A DNA stretch of 64,000 bases from Luteolibacter sp. Y139 (GTDB lineage: Bacteria > Verrucomicrobiota > Verrucomicrobiia > Verrucomicrobiales > Akkermansiaceae), in NCBI RefSeq assembly GCF_038066715.1, contig NZ_JBBUKT010000003.1, positions 558,001-622,000 of the forward strand, written 5' to 3'. Position 1 is the stretch's first letter; each line of letters starts with the position of its first letter. Positions 44,778 to 55,200 of the stretch are shown here, piece after piece. The position numbers and the translations under genes were made by a program. Under the pieces are notes generated by a model. It was not told the origin of the DNA. It saw only the letters and a program-made list of their open reading frames with translations, and did not search any database.

Positions 44778-47222
44778 CTACTCTCCGACAGGCTCGAAGA
44801 ACACCTGGCAAAACCCGCGTCCGCCCGCCGGCGTGAGGGACACCGATTGCTCCGCCCGCTGCTGCGGCGTCATCGCCTCGATCTGTGCCCGCGTGAACGT
44901 GACGACCCGATTGGCCGAATCCGCGAGATTGGAAAGACCGCCACTACGATGCAGATAGTAGTTTCCCAGGGGCTTCAGCCCGGGAAGATGCACCACGATA
45001 CCACCTCCGGAAGCTTCGCAACGAACGCGAAACGCGAGGTCGTCGGCGGGATCATTCGGGTCGAGTTGAAGTTCATACTCCGCCAAGTTGTTGGCACCAC
45101 CGCCGTCCGAGTCTCCGGCGGTCTGCCCGGCCAAGCCGTGCTGGGCGAGCCATTCCTCAAAGGTCGGCGCAACCACGACCGTCGGTTTCGTGAAGACCTC
45201 GATGCCGGATAGCACCGGGTTATTCGTCCCGTGCAGGAAGCCGATATTCAGCTGCCCGTCGGTCACTGTTACAGGAACTTCCACCGCCAGTGCCGTGTTC
45301 GCTCCGACGCGGGCGAAGATGTCGAAATCGTCCACCGCCAATGCGCCCTCGGCGGTAATATCGAACACGCGTCCGCCGACAAACGAAACGCTGGGCACGA
45401 CCTCCACGAAATGCAGCACCACGCGGTAGTCGCCATTCGGCACGGCCAGCCCGTAGGTCAGCTCAGGGGCGGAATCGCGGTCGATGCGGCGCTTCTGATA
45501 GAGCGCTGGCTTGTCGGTGCCGGTGATAATGGCGGTGTTCGTATCAGTGTAACCTGTGTTGGAACCGTAGTCCGCCGCCCAAGTGTTTCCCTGAGGATCC
45601 ACATATGAGGCATTGCTTCCCACATTCACCCGCAACAGCGCGGAAGGACTAAGCGTCGGGGTGGCGGTGATGGTGGCCGCTGTGGATTCATTTCCTGCGG
45701 CATCGATGGCTCTAACGTCGTAGGTGTAGGCTGTGCCATTGGATAGACCCGCGTCGGCGTAAGTGAGGGCACCGACCGTCGCGATCGGAGTCGGGTTGCC
45801 GTTGCGGCGGATGCGGTAGCCGGTCACGCCCACCTCATCGGTGGATGCATTCCATGTAAGCTGGACGGTGCCATTCCCAGTGTTGGCATTCAGGGAGCCG
45901 GGCCGTGTCGGCGCCACGGTGTCGGCAGGTGTGGTGACGGACAGCGATGCCGCGCCGGAGTGATTGCCTGCGGCGTCGTAGGCTTTCACTTGGTAAGTGT
46001 ATAAAGTTGAAGGCGAGCGGCCGGTGTCAGTGAAGGTCGTCTGCTGGGTGGTTCCGATCTCCGTCGCTCCACGATAGACTCGATAGCCAGCCACGGCGAC
46101 GTTGTCGGTGGATGCGGACCAGCCAAGGGTCACGCTTGCGGCAGTGGCCGAATTGACGGCGAAATTTCCGGGCACGCCAGGAGCCTCGGTATCGCTGGAG
46201 CCCGAGCCGCCGGGATCGTAATCAATCGTGAGGATGTTAGAGCACGAGCTGCGGTCGCCGCTGCCGTCCACGAGCACGGCGGAGAGCACTTTGATTCCCT
46301 CTGGAGCATCGGCATGGGCCAAGGTAGCCACCACATCGACGAATCCACCGGCACCGATCGTGGCCGTATTGAAACCATAAGCGACCGCCTTGTTCGTCTC
46401 ATACGGTTCGACATCGTAGCCACTGCCGATGATGTGGAGCTCGGTGTGTACCACCCACAGTCTCACCGTGGCTCCCGCGGGTCCGGTGACGCGCACCGTG
46501 GGATAGGAATTCACGGTGAAAGGCGATGTCTTTCCCGTCACCGCGATGGTTGGCGTGGCCAGATTGGATGCGGACAAGACGCCCTGCGACATCTTGTTGC
46601 TGTTAGAACTTCCGGTGACGCCGCCCATGCGCACGACTCGCGTAGTTCCATTGTCGAAGGTGACCGTCACGGTGGCTCCAATGACCTCCAGCCCGGAAAC
46701 GCTTGCCGCGTGATCCGGCCCCGGAGGAGGTGCGCCCTTCACGCTGGTGGGATCGATGTCAGAGGAAAAGGTCATCGTTTTCCCCGCGCCAAAGGATACC
46801 CCGGCGCCGAAGTCGACGCGAAGGACATCGTAGCCATCCGCGCTGCCGATGCCATCGTGCGGCGACTCGAAGGCGTGGGTGGGCGTGCCAGTGCCGGAAA
46901 ATGAATCGAGCTGGAATTCCTTGCCATCCGGATCACCCGCCGTGCCCGCGGGATCGAAGACGACGTCCGGCAGGATCGCGGTGCTCAGGTCGATCTTCGC
47001 GGAGAGGATCTTCTCACCGGAGGTCGACAGGTTCTCTAACTGGAACGATCCGCCGGTGTTGGTGCTGGAGGTTTCGAGACTGCCGCTGCCGCTATTGATG
47101 GTAAGCCGCGCGGCGGCAGCACCTTCACTAACAACGGGAGCCAAGGACAGGATCGCGGCCAACAGGCCAAGCCGGTGAAACGGCACGGTGGATGGGAAAA
47201 GCAGTTGGGGGGACAGCTTCAT
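44778..47222 (-). CDS. Secreted FN3-malectin exoprotein with the EF-hand-like tail
   Basis: 814 aa; the signal peptide ends SEGAAA. An N-terminal beta region (about 40-335) has no clear family. Two fibronectin type III domains follow (about 345-430 and 437-520; VTLGWSASTDNVAVAGYRVYR and VQLTWNASTDEVGVTGYRIRR). A malectin/di-glucose-binding domain comes next (about 528-680; LLRVNVGSNASYVDPQGNTW, NGDYRVVLHFVEV, FDITAEG). From F688 the EF-hand-like module occurs in a weaker form (DSDGGGANNLAE; loop position 5 is Gly). The FN3 pairs suggest spacing and the malectin domain oligosaccharide binding. It is probably a glycan-binding surface protein. Confidence 0.83.
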   Translation of the reverse strand: MKLSPQLLFPSTVPFHRLGLLAAILSLAPVVSEGAAAARLTINSGSGSLETSSTNTGGSFQLENLSTSGEKILSAKIDLSTAILPDVVFDPAGTAGDPDGKEFQLDSFSGTGTPTHAFESPHDGIGSADGYDVLRVDFGAGVSFGAGKTMTFSSDIDPTSVKGAPPPGPDHAASVSGLEVIGATVTVTFDNGTTRVVRMGGVTGSSNSNKMSQGVLSASNLATPTIAVTGKTSPFTVNSYPTVRVTGPAGATVRLWVVHTELHIIGSGYDVEPYETNKAVAYGFNTATIGAGGFVDVVATLAHADAPEGIKVLSAVLVDGSGDRSSCSNILTIDYDPGGSGSSDTEAPGVPGNFAVNSATAASVTLGWSASTDNVAVAGYRVYRGATEIGTTQQTTFTDTGRSPSTLYTYQVKAYDAAGNHSGAASLSVTTPADTVAPTRPGSLNANTGNGTVQLTWNASTDEVGVTGYRIRRNGNPTPIATVGALTYADAGLSNGTAYTYDVRAIDAAGNESTAATITATPTLSPSALLRVNVGSNASYVDPQGNTWAADYGSNTGYTDTNTAIITGTDKPALYQKRRIDRDSAPELTYGLAVPNGDYRVVLHFVEVVPSVSFVGGRVFDITAEGALAVDDFDIFARVGANTALAVEVPVTVTDGQLNIGFLHGTNNPVLSGIEVFTKPTVVVAPTFEEWLAQHGLAGQTAGDSDGGGANNLAEYELQLDPNDPADDLAFRVRCEASGGGIVVHLPGLKPLGNYYLHRSGGLSNLADSANRVVTFTRAQIEAMTPQQRAEQSVSLTPAGGRGFCQVFFEPVGE

Positions 47223-47354
47223 GGGGCCCGGCGGGGGGAAGCCGGTGAAGGGATCATTTCCCGAAACCGCGGCAATCGCAAGCAGCGTCCGGACAAAAGC
47301 CCATTCTTACTTCCGTTTGCGCTCCAGGGAATGTGGACCTATCCGTTTCCCACC

Positions 47355-47900
47355 ATGAAGCCACTCCACCCTTTGCTTTTTGCCACGCTGGGAAGCTTTG
47401 CCCTGCTGGTCGGCACGGTCGACGCCAAGCCGGATAAGGAGAAGGACAAGGGAAAAGGCGGGGACAAGCACGCCGAGAAGGGCAACAAGGGGAAGCCTGA
47501 CAAGAACGACAAGCAGGAAGAGAAGGCCGACAAGCATGCGGCCAAGGACGAGGAAAAGGGCAAGAAGCCGAAGTTCAAGGATACCGAGCGCACCCGAGTG
47601 GTCGGCTACTTTGAAAACTATCGCAACGAAGCCCACGGCCTGCCGCCGGGATTGGCGAAAAACCTTCGCCGCGGAAAACCGCTGCCTCCGGGCTGGCAGA
47701 AGAAACTGCAGCCCGGCCTGGTCATCGCGGATGACTGGTGGGGCGACTTTTCGCCGGTGCCCTACGAATGGTTCCCCGACGTGGAAGTCGTCGCGGACAC
47801 GCGTCTCTACTGGTACGGCGACCGCATCGTCCGGGTCTATGAACCGCGGCGCGAGATCATCGATGTCATCGTCGTTCCGACGATCCACGTCGATTGGTGA
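47355..47900 (+). CDS. Lys-rich secreted RcnB-like protein
   Basis: 181 aa; signal MKPLHPLLFATLGSFALLVGTVDA. Residues about 25-80 are a low-complexity string of K, D, E and G. The C-terminal half has the RcnB-type pattern GLPPGLAKNLRRGKPLPPGWQ followed by PYEWFPDVEVVADTRLYWY and a hydrophobic end IIDVIVVPTIHV. RcnB proteins are periplasmic and affect Ni/Co homeostasis in enterobacteria, but the long charged run is not usual and I would not assign metal specificity. The GH92 gene begins 54 bases later. Confidence 0.72.
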   Translation: MKPLHPLLFATLGSFALLVGTVDAKPDKEKDKGKGGDKHAEKGNKGKPDKNDKQEEKADKHAAKDEEKGKKPKFKDTERTRVVGYFENYRNEAHGLPPGLAKNLRRGKPLPPGWQKKLQPGLVIADDWWGDFSPVPYEWFPDVEVVADTRLYWYGDRIVRVYEPRREIIDVIVVPTIHVDW

Positions 47901-47954
47901 CACGGGCCGCTTGCAAGAGACCGCGCACCGGAGGCGTATCGCCGCGCCTGACGG

Positions 47955-50171
47955 ATGAAACATCGAACGACTTTAATCACGGCCTTGGTATTCGGAGGCC
48001 CACTGACTTTTGCCGCGGAGCCGGTCGACACGATCAATCCGCTCTCCGGCACCGATGGCGATACCGAGTTCTCGCGCGGCAATACGGTGCCAGCCATCGT
48101 CGCTCCCTTCGGGATGACAACGTGGGCTCCGCAGACCGATGAATCTGTCTCGCCCTTCTATCAGATGAAGCACAAGCAGTGGGAAGGCATCCGCGCGACC
48201 CACCAGCCGAGCGTGTGGATCCGGGACTATGGCGACTTCCTGGTGACGCCCGTGGTCGGCGAATGGAAGGGCACGCGAAAGAGCCGCGCGTCTGCCTTTT
48301 CGCATGAGAAGGAGACGGCGAAGGCCTACTACTACTCGGCATGGCTGGATCGCTATGAAACGAAGGTCGAGCTGGTGCCGACGGAGCGTTGCTCGCTGAT
48401 GCGGTTCACGTTTCCTACCACTGATCAGGCCGCAGTAGTTTTCGACAACGAAGGGGAGGTGGAGGAATTCGATCCAGCCCATCGCAAGATCCGTGGTGCG
48501 GCGCGACACGTCACCTTCGGCGCACCGGGCGGCTTCGCGATGTACTTCGTGGCCGAGTTCGATGATGCTTACACCGCCTTCGAGATTGAGAAGAAGGAGA
48601 AGAAAAGCACGGCTGCGGTGCGCTTTAAAAGCACCGGCAAGGCGGTTGGCATGAAGATCGGCACGTCTTTTATCAGCTACGAGCAAGCGGAGCTGAACCT
48701 GCGGCGCGAGCTGCCTGATTGGGATTTCGATGCCGCTCGTGATCGCTCAAGGGCGACTTGGGCGAAGGAGCTCGCCACGGTGAGCATCAAGGGAGCCAAC
48801 GAGGACCAGCAGAGCATCTTCTACACGGCGCTCTACCGTTCACTGCAGTTCCCGCGGATGTTCCATGAGCCGGACGAGAGCGGGAAGATCCGGCACTACA
48901 GTCCCTTCGCCAATGGCAAGCTCTTCGATGGCACGCTCTATACGGATAATGGCCTGTGGGATACCTACCGGACCGCCTTCCCTTTCCTCGCCCTCTACTA
49001 TCCGGATCGTAGCACGGATATCCTGAATGGCTGGCTGAATGCGTATCGCGAGGGCGGCCGTCTGCCGAATTGGCCGAGCCCGGGCAACCGGCCGTGCATG
49101 ATCGGCTCGCACAGCGACTCGATCCTCGCCGATGCGTGGGTAAAGGGATTGCATGGCTTCGATCTCAAGGACGCCTATGCCGCCGTGCGCAAGAACGCGA
49201 CCGAGAATGATGCCCAGGGCTGGGCCGGCCGTGACCACCTCAACGAGTACCTCGCCAAGAGCTACATCCCCATGGATGCGCGCAAGGAGGCCGCGACTTC
49301 CTGCACTCTGGAATACGCCTACGATGACTACTGCGTCTCCCGCCTCGCCAAGGCGATGGACCGGCAGGATGACTTCAAGCTCTTCAGCGAGCGTGCCCGC
49401 AACTATCACAACGTGTGGGACCCGCAGACCGGCTTCATGCGCGGCAAGATGGCGGACGGCTCGTGGAATGAACCTTTCGATCCGCTCGCCTGGGGTGGGG
49501 CCTATGTGGAAGGCAATGCGTGGCAATGGACGTGGTCGGTGATGCACGACCCCTATGGACTGATGAAGCTGCTAGGCGGACGCGAAGCGATGGCGAAGAA
49601 GCTCGACGACCTCCTGTCCATGCCGACGACCTCGGTAGTCGGTAGCTATGGCCACAAGATCCACGAGATGCGTGAGGTCGAGCACGCGAAGATGGGCCAA
49701 TACGCGCATGTCAACGAGCCCTGCCATCACGTGCTCTACTTCTACAACCACGCCCGCCAGCCGTGGAAGACGCAAGCGGCTGTGCGACGCGTGATGGATG
49801 AGCTCTACGATCGCAATGGCATGATCGGCGACGAGGACACCGGCCAGATGTCCGCGTGGTACGTTTTCAATGCGGCCGGGTTCTATCCCTTCTGCCCGGG
49901 CAATCCGAACTACCTGATTGGCAGCCCGCTGTTCCAGGAAACGGCGATCCAGCTCACCGGAGGCAAAACCTTCACGGTGCGCGCCGCAAACAACAGCCCG
50001 CAGAACCGCTACATCCAATCGGCAAAGCTCAATGGCAAGCCCTTCACCAAGAACTGGCTGTCGCACGAGACCATCGTCGCAGGCGGCACGCTCGAGTTCG
50101 AGATGGGTAGCCAGCCGAACGAAGCGTGGGGTAGCGGCGAGGGTGATGCTCCGCCGGACGAATGGCAGTAA
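47955..50171 (+). CDS. GH92 alpha-mannosidase
   Basis: 738 aa; signal to about residue 21 (LTFAAEP). Family blocks are clear: the N-terminal beta domain DTINPLSGTDGD ... VAPFGMTTWAP; LYTDNGLWDTYR; NWPSPGNRPCMIGSHSDS; and the closing GQMSAWYVFNAAGFYPFCPG with YLIGSPLFQ. GH92 enzymes are calcium-dependent exo-acting alpha-mannosidases (mostly alpha-1,2), working on N-glycans and mannans. The length and full set of signatures suggest an active enzyme secreted to the periplasm. It ends 3 bases from the convergent pyridoxamine-oxidase-like gene. Confidence 0.9.
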   Translation: MKHRTTLITALVFGGPLTFAAEPVDTINPLSGTDGDTEFSRGNTVPAIVAPFGMTTWAPQTDESVSPFYQMKHKQWEGIRATHQPSVWIRDYGDFLVTPVVGEWKGTRKSRASAFSHEKETAKAYYYSAWLDRYETKVELVPTERCSLMRFTFPTTDQAAVVFDNEGEVEEFDPAHRKIRGAARHVTFGAPGGFAMYFVAEFDDAYTAFEIEKKEKKSTAAVRFKSTGKAVGMKIGTSFISYEQAELNLRRELPDWDFDAARDRSRATWAKELATVSIKGANEDQQSIFYTALYRSLQFPRMFHEPDESGKIRHYSPFANGKLFDGTLYTDNGLWDTYRTAFPFLALYYPDRSTDILNGWLNAYREGGRLPNWPSPGNRPCMIGSHSDSILADAWVKGLHGFDLKDAYAAVRKNATENDAQGWAGRDHLNEYLAKSYIPMDARKEAATSCTLEYAYDDYCVSRLAKAMDRQDDFKLFSERARNYHNVWDPQTGFMRGKMADGSWNEPFDPLAWGGAYVEGNAWQWTWSVMHDPYGLMKLLGGREAMAKKLDDLLSMPTTSVVGSYGHKIHEMREVEHAKMGQYAHVNEPCHHVLYFYNHARQPWKTQAAVRRVMDELYDRNGMIGDEDTGQMSAWYVFNAAGFYPFCPGNPNYLIGSPLFQETAIQLTGGKTFTVRAANNSPQNRYIQSAKLNGKPFTKNWLSHETIVAGGTLEFEMGSQPNEAWGSGEGDAPPDEWQ

Positions 50172-50174
50172 GCC

Positions 50175-50708
50175 TTACACCTTTAGCGTGCCCTCAATGG
50201 AGTCGTCGAGCGTCTTTCCAATGGCGGCTCCGATGAGGATCTTGATGCCGGCGATGGCATTGCCGTGTTTGGTGTCCCAGTAGTAGCCTTCAACGGGCTC
50301 TACTTGGATCACGGTGATGCGCGGGTCATCCTTGCCTTCGGTGAACCATGTGCGGATCGCAGGCTCCCACAGCTCCTCGATCTTGGAGTGATCCCTGCTG
50401 ATCGTCGCGCGGCCCTTCAAGTGCAGGAAGTCCGAGTGGGTCGAAGCTTGGAAGTAGAGCTCCACGGTGGGTAGTGCGCTGAGTTCCTCATTCTTGTGGC
50501 TTTCACAGGAGCTGAGGAACCAGAGGTTCCCGTGCTCATCCACCTGCCGCACATTCATCGGCCGCGTGTCGGTCGTGCCGTTCGGGGCCATGGTTGAAAA
50601 GAAGCAGTTCGGCGACTTGCCGACGATCTCCTGGATCTTCGCCACCGCATCGAGACCGCGAAGGTCTTCATGGGTGTCTTCCGGTTGGTTCTCGTGGATG
50701 GAGTTCAT
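50175..50708 (-). CDS. General-stress pyridoxamine 5'-phosphate oxidase-like flavin protein
   Basis: 177 aa from the ATG at 50708. The FMN-binding split-barrel fold of the general stress protein 26 branch is visible in NCFFSTMAPNGTTDTRPM, LWFLSSCESHKNEEL and VELYFQASTHSDFLHLKGRA. These proteins bind FMN or F420 and are induced by stress in several bacteria, with unclear substrates. The C-terminal segment (GYYWDTKHGNAIAGIKILIGA) is typical of the group. No partner gene is nearby. Confidence 0.85.
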   Translation of the reverse strand: MNSIHENQPEDTHEDLRGLDAVAKIQEIVGKSPNCFFSTMAPNGTTDTRPMNVRQVDEHGNLWFLSSCESHKNEELSALPTVELYFQASTHSDFLHLKGRATISRDHSKIEELWEPAIRTWFTEGKDDPRITVIQVEPVEGYYWDTKHGNAIAGIKILIGAAIGKTLDDSIEGTLKV

Positions 50709-50820
50709 GGAAAATGATTTCGGGTTAGAGCGCTCGCCTTGGAGACGAAAAGCCCATCCTACAAAGGGACGCATGAACCCGTCCTTGTCCAACGAAAGCG
50801 ATTCCGTGTTCCCCTGTTCT

Positions 50821-52095
50821 CTATTCCACCTTCACTGATGCGTGAGCGATTGAGAGATTCGGGAAGTTATCCCGAGCGAAGGCGTAGATCTTGGTCGGAC
50901 CGGTTTCCTTCGGAAGCTGCACCTTGTAAAAGCCGGGCTTGCTGCCGGGTTCGTACTTCAGCGGCTTGGCTGCGTCGCGACGTGCACGGTCGCCGATCCG
51001 CTGGTTGTAGTAGAAGCTGACTTCGACGGGATTGTTCTCCTTGTCGATCACATCGAGCCGGACATCGATCCACTCGCCGGGTTTGCGTGGCTTGTCGGGA
51101 TCGCGCAGCAGGAAGGTATCGATGACCGGCGGCTGATTGACCGGATCCTTTCCGGTGAAGGCCTTGCGGGCGCCCCAGTAGCTGGGGCGGTAGGCGTCGT
51201 TGATGAAGAAATCGAGCCAGATGCCGGGGTGGCTGAGCTGGTTGCCGAAGTTGAAGAGGAATCCGCCGGCAAATTGGTCGCCGGATTGTTTCTGCACGTC
51301 CGGCCAACCCTTCGCAAAGATCTCGTACTTCTGCTCGTCCTTTGGCTCGGGCCTCACGCCATTGGAATCCGGCTTCAACTCCCACTCGCCGGTCGCGCCG
51401 AATTCGCCGAGGAAAAACGGCTTCTTCACGCCGAGCTTCTTCAGCTCTCCCGGCACGGCAAAGACGGCGTAGCCATAGACGTTGATGCCATAGAGATCGA
51501 GCGACGGGCAGTGCTTCTCCCAATACGGCACATCGCTGGTCCACGCGGAAACGGAAGCCACCGGGTGATTGGGATCGAGCTGCTTGATCGACTTGCAAAC
51601 CGTTTCGAGATACTTCGCGTAGGCTTCCTTCTCCGGCTCGGTGGCAATGTTCAGCGTGACCTCATTGCCCACGCCCCAGCCGAGCACTGCGGGGTGATCC
51701 TTGAACTTCTTCACCGCATTCAGGGCCGTCTCCATCTGCGCCTGCTTGCCCTTTTCGTCGGTGAGCCAGTTGAAGCTGTCGTCGCCTTCCGCACCGGGGC
51801 GGCCGTGGCGCATCCAGATGCCCAGCAGCACCTTCATGTGATGCTGCTCCGCGAGATCGAGCAGGGTCTTGGTGGTATCGCCCGTGCCCCAGGTGCGGAG
51901 CGCGTTCACCTCCAGCTCGGCCATTTTCTTGAAATCCTCCGGCTTCGGCTTGTCGGCATAGGTGATGCCGTGAATTTGGAACGGCTTGCCGCCGACCTGT
52001 AGCTGGCCGTCGGACACGGTGACGGTTTCGCCCCCGACTGCGGGGAGAGCAAAAAGGAGGGCGGCCAGGGAGGCACGGAGGATGGGAGAGATCAT
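50821..52095 (-). CDS. Secreted GH2/GH5-like TIM-barrel glycoside hydrolase
   Basis: 424 aa from the ATG at 52095; signal ends ALPAVGG. The clan GH-A barrel (about 25-300) carries the acid/base block GWGVGNEV and the nucleophile block FFLGEFGATGEW, with VNALRTWGTGDTTKTLLDLAE near the N-terminus. It lacks the N-terminal sandwich domains of full GH2 enzymes and ends with a roughly 100-residue beta domain (VIDKENNPVEVSFYYNQRI). The substrate is not predictable; the clan includes mannosidases, galactosidases and glucanosyltransferases. It is divergent from the fourth beta-repeat gene, 202 bases away. Confidence 0.78.
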   Translation of the reverse strand: MISPILRASLAALLFALPAVGGETVTVSDGQLQVGGKPFQIHGITYADKPKPEDFKKMAELEVNALRTWGTGDTTKTLLDLAEQHHMKVLLGIWMRHGRPGAEGDDSFNWLTDEKGKQAQMETALNAVKKFKDHPAVLGWGVGNEVTLNIATEPEKEAYAKYLETVCKSIKQLDPNHPVASVSAWTSDVPYWEKHCPSLDLYGINVYGYAVFAVPGELKKLGVKKPFFLGEFGATGEWELKPDSNGVRPEPKDEQKYEIFAKGWPDVQKQSGDQFAGGFLFNFGNQLSHPGIWLDFFINDAYRPSYWGARKAFTGKDPVNQPPVIDTFLLRDPDKPRKPGEWIDVRLDVIDKENNPVEVSFYYNQRIGDRARRDAAKPLKYEPGSKPGFYKVQLPKETGPTKIYAFARDNFPNLSIAHASVKVE

Positions 52096-52247
52096 GCGAG
52101 TTTCGTGGGTTGTGCAGGAAAGACGTGCCCTCCGCACGCTTTATTGCATAAAATTGCATTTCTCTGGACCAAGCCCCACCGACCGGTTCAGGGAATCGCC
52201 TCGACGAGGGATCTTACTTTGTCTAAATGTCTGGGTCTCATTACCTA

Positions 52248-52286
52248 ACCGACGAAAGCCGGAGGTTGCCGGCCCAACCCGTCGGT
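52248..52286 (+). promoter_or_regulatory. Nested hairpin directly before the fourth beta-repeat gene
   Basis: ACCGACG (52248-52254) pairs with CGTCGGT (52280-52286), and inside it GCCGG (52258-52262) pairs with CCGGC (52269-52273). The ATG at 52298 follows 11 bases later, and the AACCC element flanks the 3' arm. A structure this close to the start could control translation. No homology to the leaders at 2.1 or 6.6 kb is visible. Confidence 0.5.
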
Positions 52287-52297
52287 GGGTCCAACCC

Positions 52298-55200
52298 ATG
52301 CCCTCCCCAAATTCCTCGATTCAACCGGGTAACGCCGCGGTTCCATTCCGTCCTGCATTCGGACTCATTCCAGCGCTTCTGGCGCTCGCCTGCAATACGG
52401 CCCACGCACTTGATCGAACCTGGATCGGCGGGGATGCCAATTGGGCTGACGGGGGCTCGATCACCAATTGGAGTCCGAACGACGAACCTGATTCAGACGA
52501 TGTTGCCATCTTCACCAGCCCAAACCTCGTCAATCTTAGCTCCAACAATCTGATCGCCGGTCTCATGCTTTCAGGCTCGGGCGAGCTCTACACCAATTCC
52601 TTCGATCTGACGGTTGATGGACTTGTGCAATTGGACGGTGCCAGCCTGATCATCGGCGGTAACACATCGTCGCTCAACGCCGACAACCTCACACTGAACG
52701 GCAACGGCTACTTCGAGTTGCAAGGAGGCAACTTGACGCTCGACGAAGAGGTGGGATCCAGCGTGCTGGATATGAACGCCAGCAGCAGCTTCATCGGCAA
52801 TGGCACGGTGAACTTCGTGGACCTGCCGGGAGCCGTTACCTCCCAGTGGGTCAATGATGGCACCCTGACCGCGCTATCGGCCCCGCTGATCATTTTCGGG
52901 GCACCGGTGGTGGGGACGCTTTCGATCTCCAGTTCCAGCGCGAATGCACGCATCGACCTCGACGGCCTCAGCGGAGCTGGCGCGGTGAATGTCAACCGGA
53001 ACCAGACCCTGGACCTGAACATCCCGCTGCTGGACACCTTCGATGGAACCATCGGCATGTTCCAGAACACGACCTTCGACTCCGCGGCGGCGTGGACCAT
53101 GTCCAGCGGTACCTTCACCGTGGACAATGGCGCCGTTCCCGCGGTTTTCCCCAATCCCGCCGTTCCCGCCGGGGTGGCCATCGTCAGCGGGGGGGCCTTC
53201 ACGCTCACCGGCGGCACGATCAGCGTGACTGATGCCGACGGCACGCTGCAGATCGACAGCGGCTTCAATCTTTCCGGCACCGGCACGCTTTCCAACAACG
53301 GAACCGTCATTCTCAATGGCACCTCGACCATTGCCTACGCCGCCGGCTACTCGCCCGCATCGTCGTCGCTCCTCAAGATTTCCGGAAGCACGACGGTGAA
53401 CGAGGCCGCCGGGAACTTCAATTGGGACGGCACCGGCATCGCGTCCACCACGGTGCTCGGCACCGGCTTGCTCTCCATTACCGCCAATCAGGTCGATACC
53501 ACCGACAATGTCTACGGCGGCACCCTCACCTTGCAGGACAATTCCGATGTCTCGGTCAACGTCGTCGCCAACCTGTGGACCATGGCGGGAACCCTCCATA
53601 AGCAAAATGCCGGCAACTCGACCATCAGCGGCGACGCGATGAACGTCACCGGTAGCGTGGTGGTGGATGCCGGCCTGCTTGCCACGCCCGTGACGACGCT
53701 ATCGCCCGGCGCGAATGTCACCGTCAATGGCGGCATCCTGTCCCTCGGCGGTGGCTCGGTGCTTGCAGGACCCACTTCCATCACCGGTGCGGGCACGATG
53801 CGCCTGCTCGGAACCTCGACGGTCACGGCGAATACCACCGTCGATATGAGTACTTTCGACTGGGACGGCTCGGGTACAGGCACTCTTCATACGATCAATG
53901 ACGGCGTCGTTTTCACCATCAGCACCAGCACCTTCGACGATGACGGCGACATGGATGACCCGATCAACATCGGCGGCATTGGCGGAACGCTTGCGGTGAA
54001 CAAAGTGCCGAGCTGGACGATGACCCGCACGCTCACCACCAACACCGCGGTATCCGGCATCACCTCGCTCAACGGCAGCTCCCGTCTGATCATGAGCGGG
54101 GCCAGTGCAATCTTAAGTGCCAACGGACAGACATCGGTCAACGCACCGCTCACCTTCGGCGCATCCTCCACCACCAACATCGCGGCTGCCGGATTCGTGC
54201 GGCTGAACGGCGGCGACAACGTGGCAAACTTGAATCGCATCGAAGGCGGGGTCATCAACGGCCCCGGACCGCTGGTCGCTATCAACACCCGCGTGCTGGA
54301 TGGCTTCGGCACCATCAACGCTCCTGTCACCTTCCAGAATTCCACCTCGCTGCGGGCCAATGACGGAACGCTCACCGTCAACGGTGCCATCAACGAAGCG
54401 AACACCATCGGCACCTCCGACAACGATGGCATCCTCAACGTGGTCAACGCGTGGAATACCAACGTAGCCGCCAATGTGACCCTCAAGGGCGGCACCCTTC
54501 AAGGGGGTGCCATGACGGTCGCGAATATCAATGGCATCAACGGTCACGGCACCGTCACCGCAAGAGTCGTCAACAACACCAGGCTCGTCGCATCGGACGC
54601 AAGCACGACGCTGATCTTCCAAACCGCCGCCAACGACAACGACTGGGACGGGGGAAGCAATGCCGGACAGCTGTTCGCCCAGAATGGCACTCTGGAAGTA
54701 CGCGACAACGCGACCTTCACCTTCGGCGGCACCGTGAACGCCAGCAGCGGAGGCAAGGTCTACGCCAGTGGCTTCGGCTTCAACATGGGTGCGGCTTCCT
54801 CCATCCTGCTCAGCCAAGGCACCTTCCAGACCGACGAGTCGACCCAGATCAATGGCACAGTGACCGTGAACGGGGCCTCGCCGTCGACGATCCAGGTACA
54901 GGTCAATCGGTTCCTCGACTTCAAGACGGGAAGCAACACCACCCTCAATCAGAACCTGACGCTGCTGGGCAACAATATCAGCATCGAGGCTGGTGCCATC
55001 TTCTCCGGCAACGGAGCGATCGTGCTCCCCGCCGGCAATCACCTGATCCTGGAAGCGGGTGAGAATGCGAATGTCCTGCTCGATATGCGAGGCAGCTTCC
55101 GTCCGTCGGGCTTCGAAACCATCGGACAGGTCACGGTGAAGGACTTCCAAGAGGCCGCCACCAGCGATCTCCTCATTGAACTCACCGGCACCGGCCTCAA

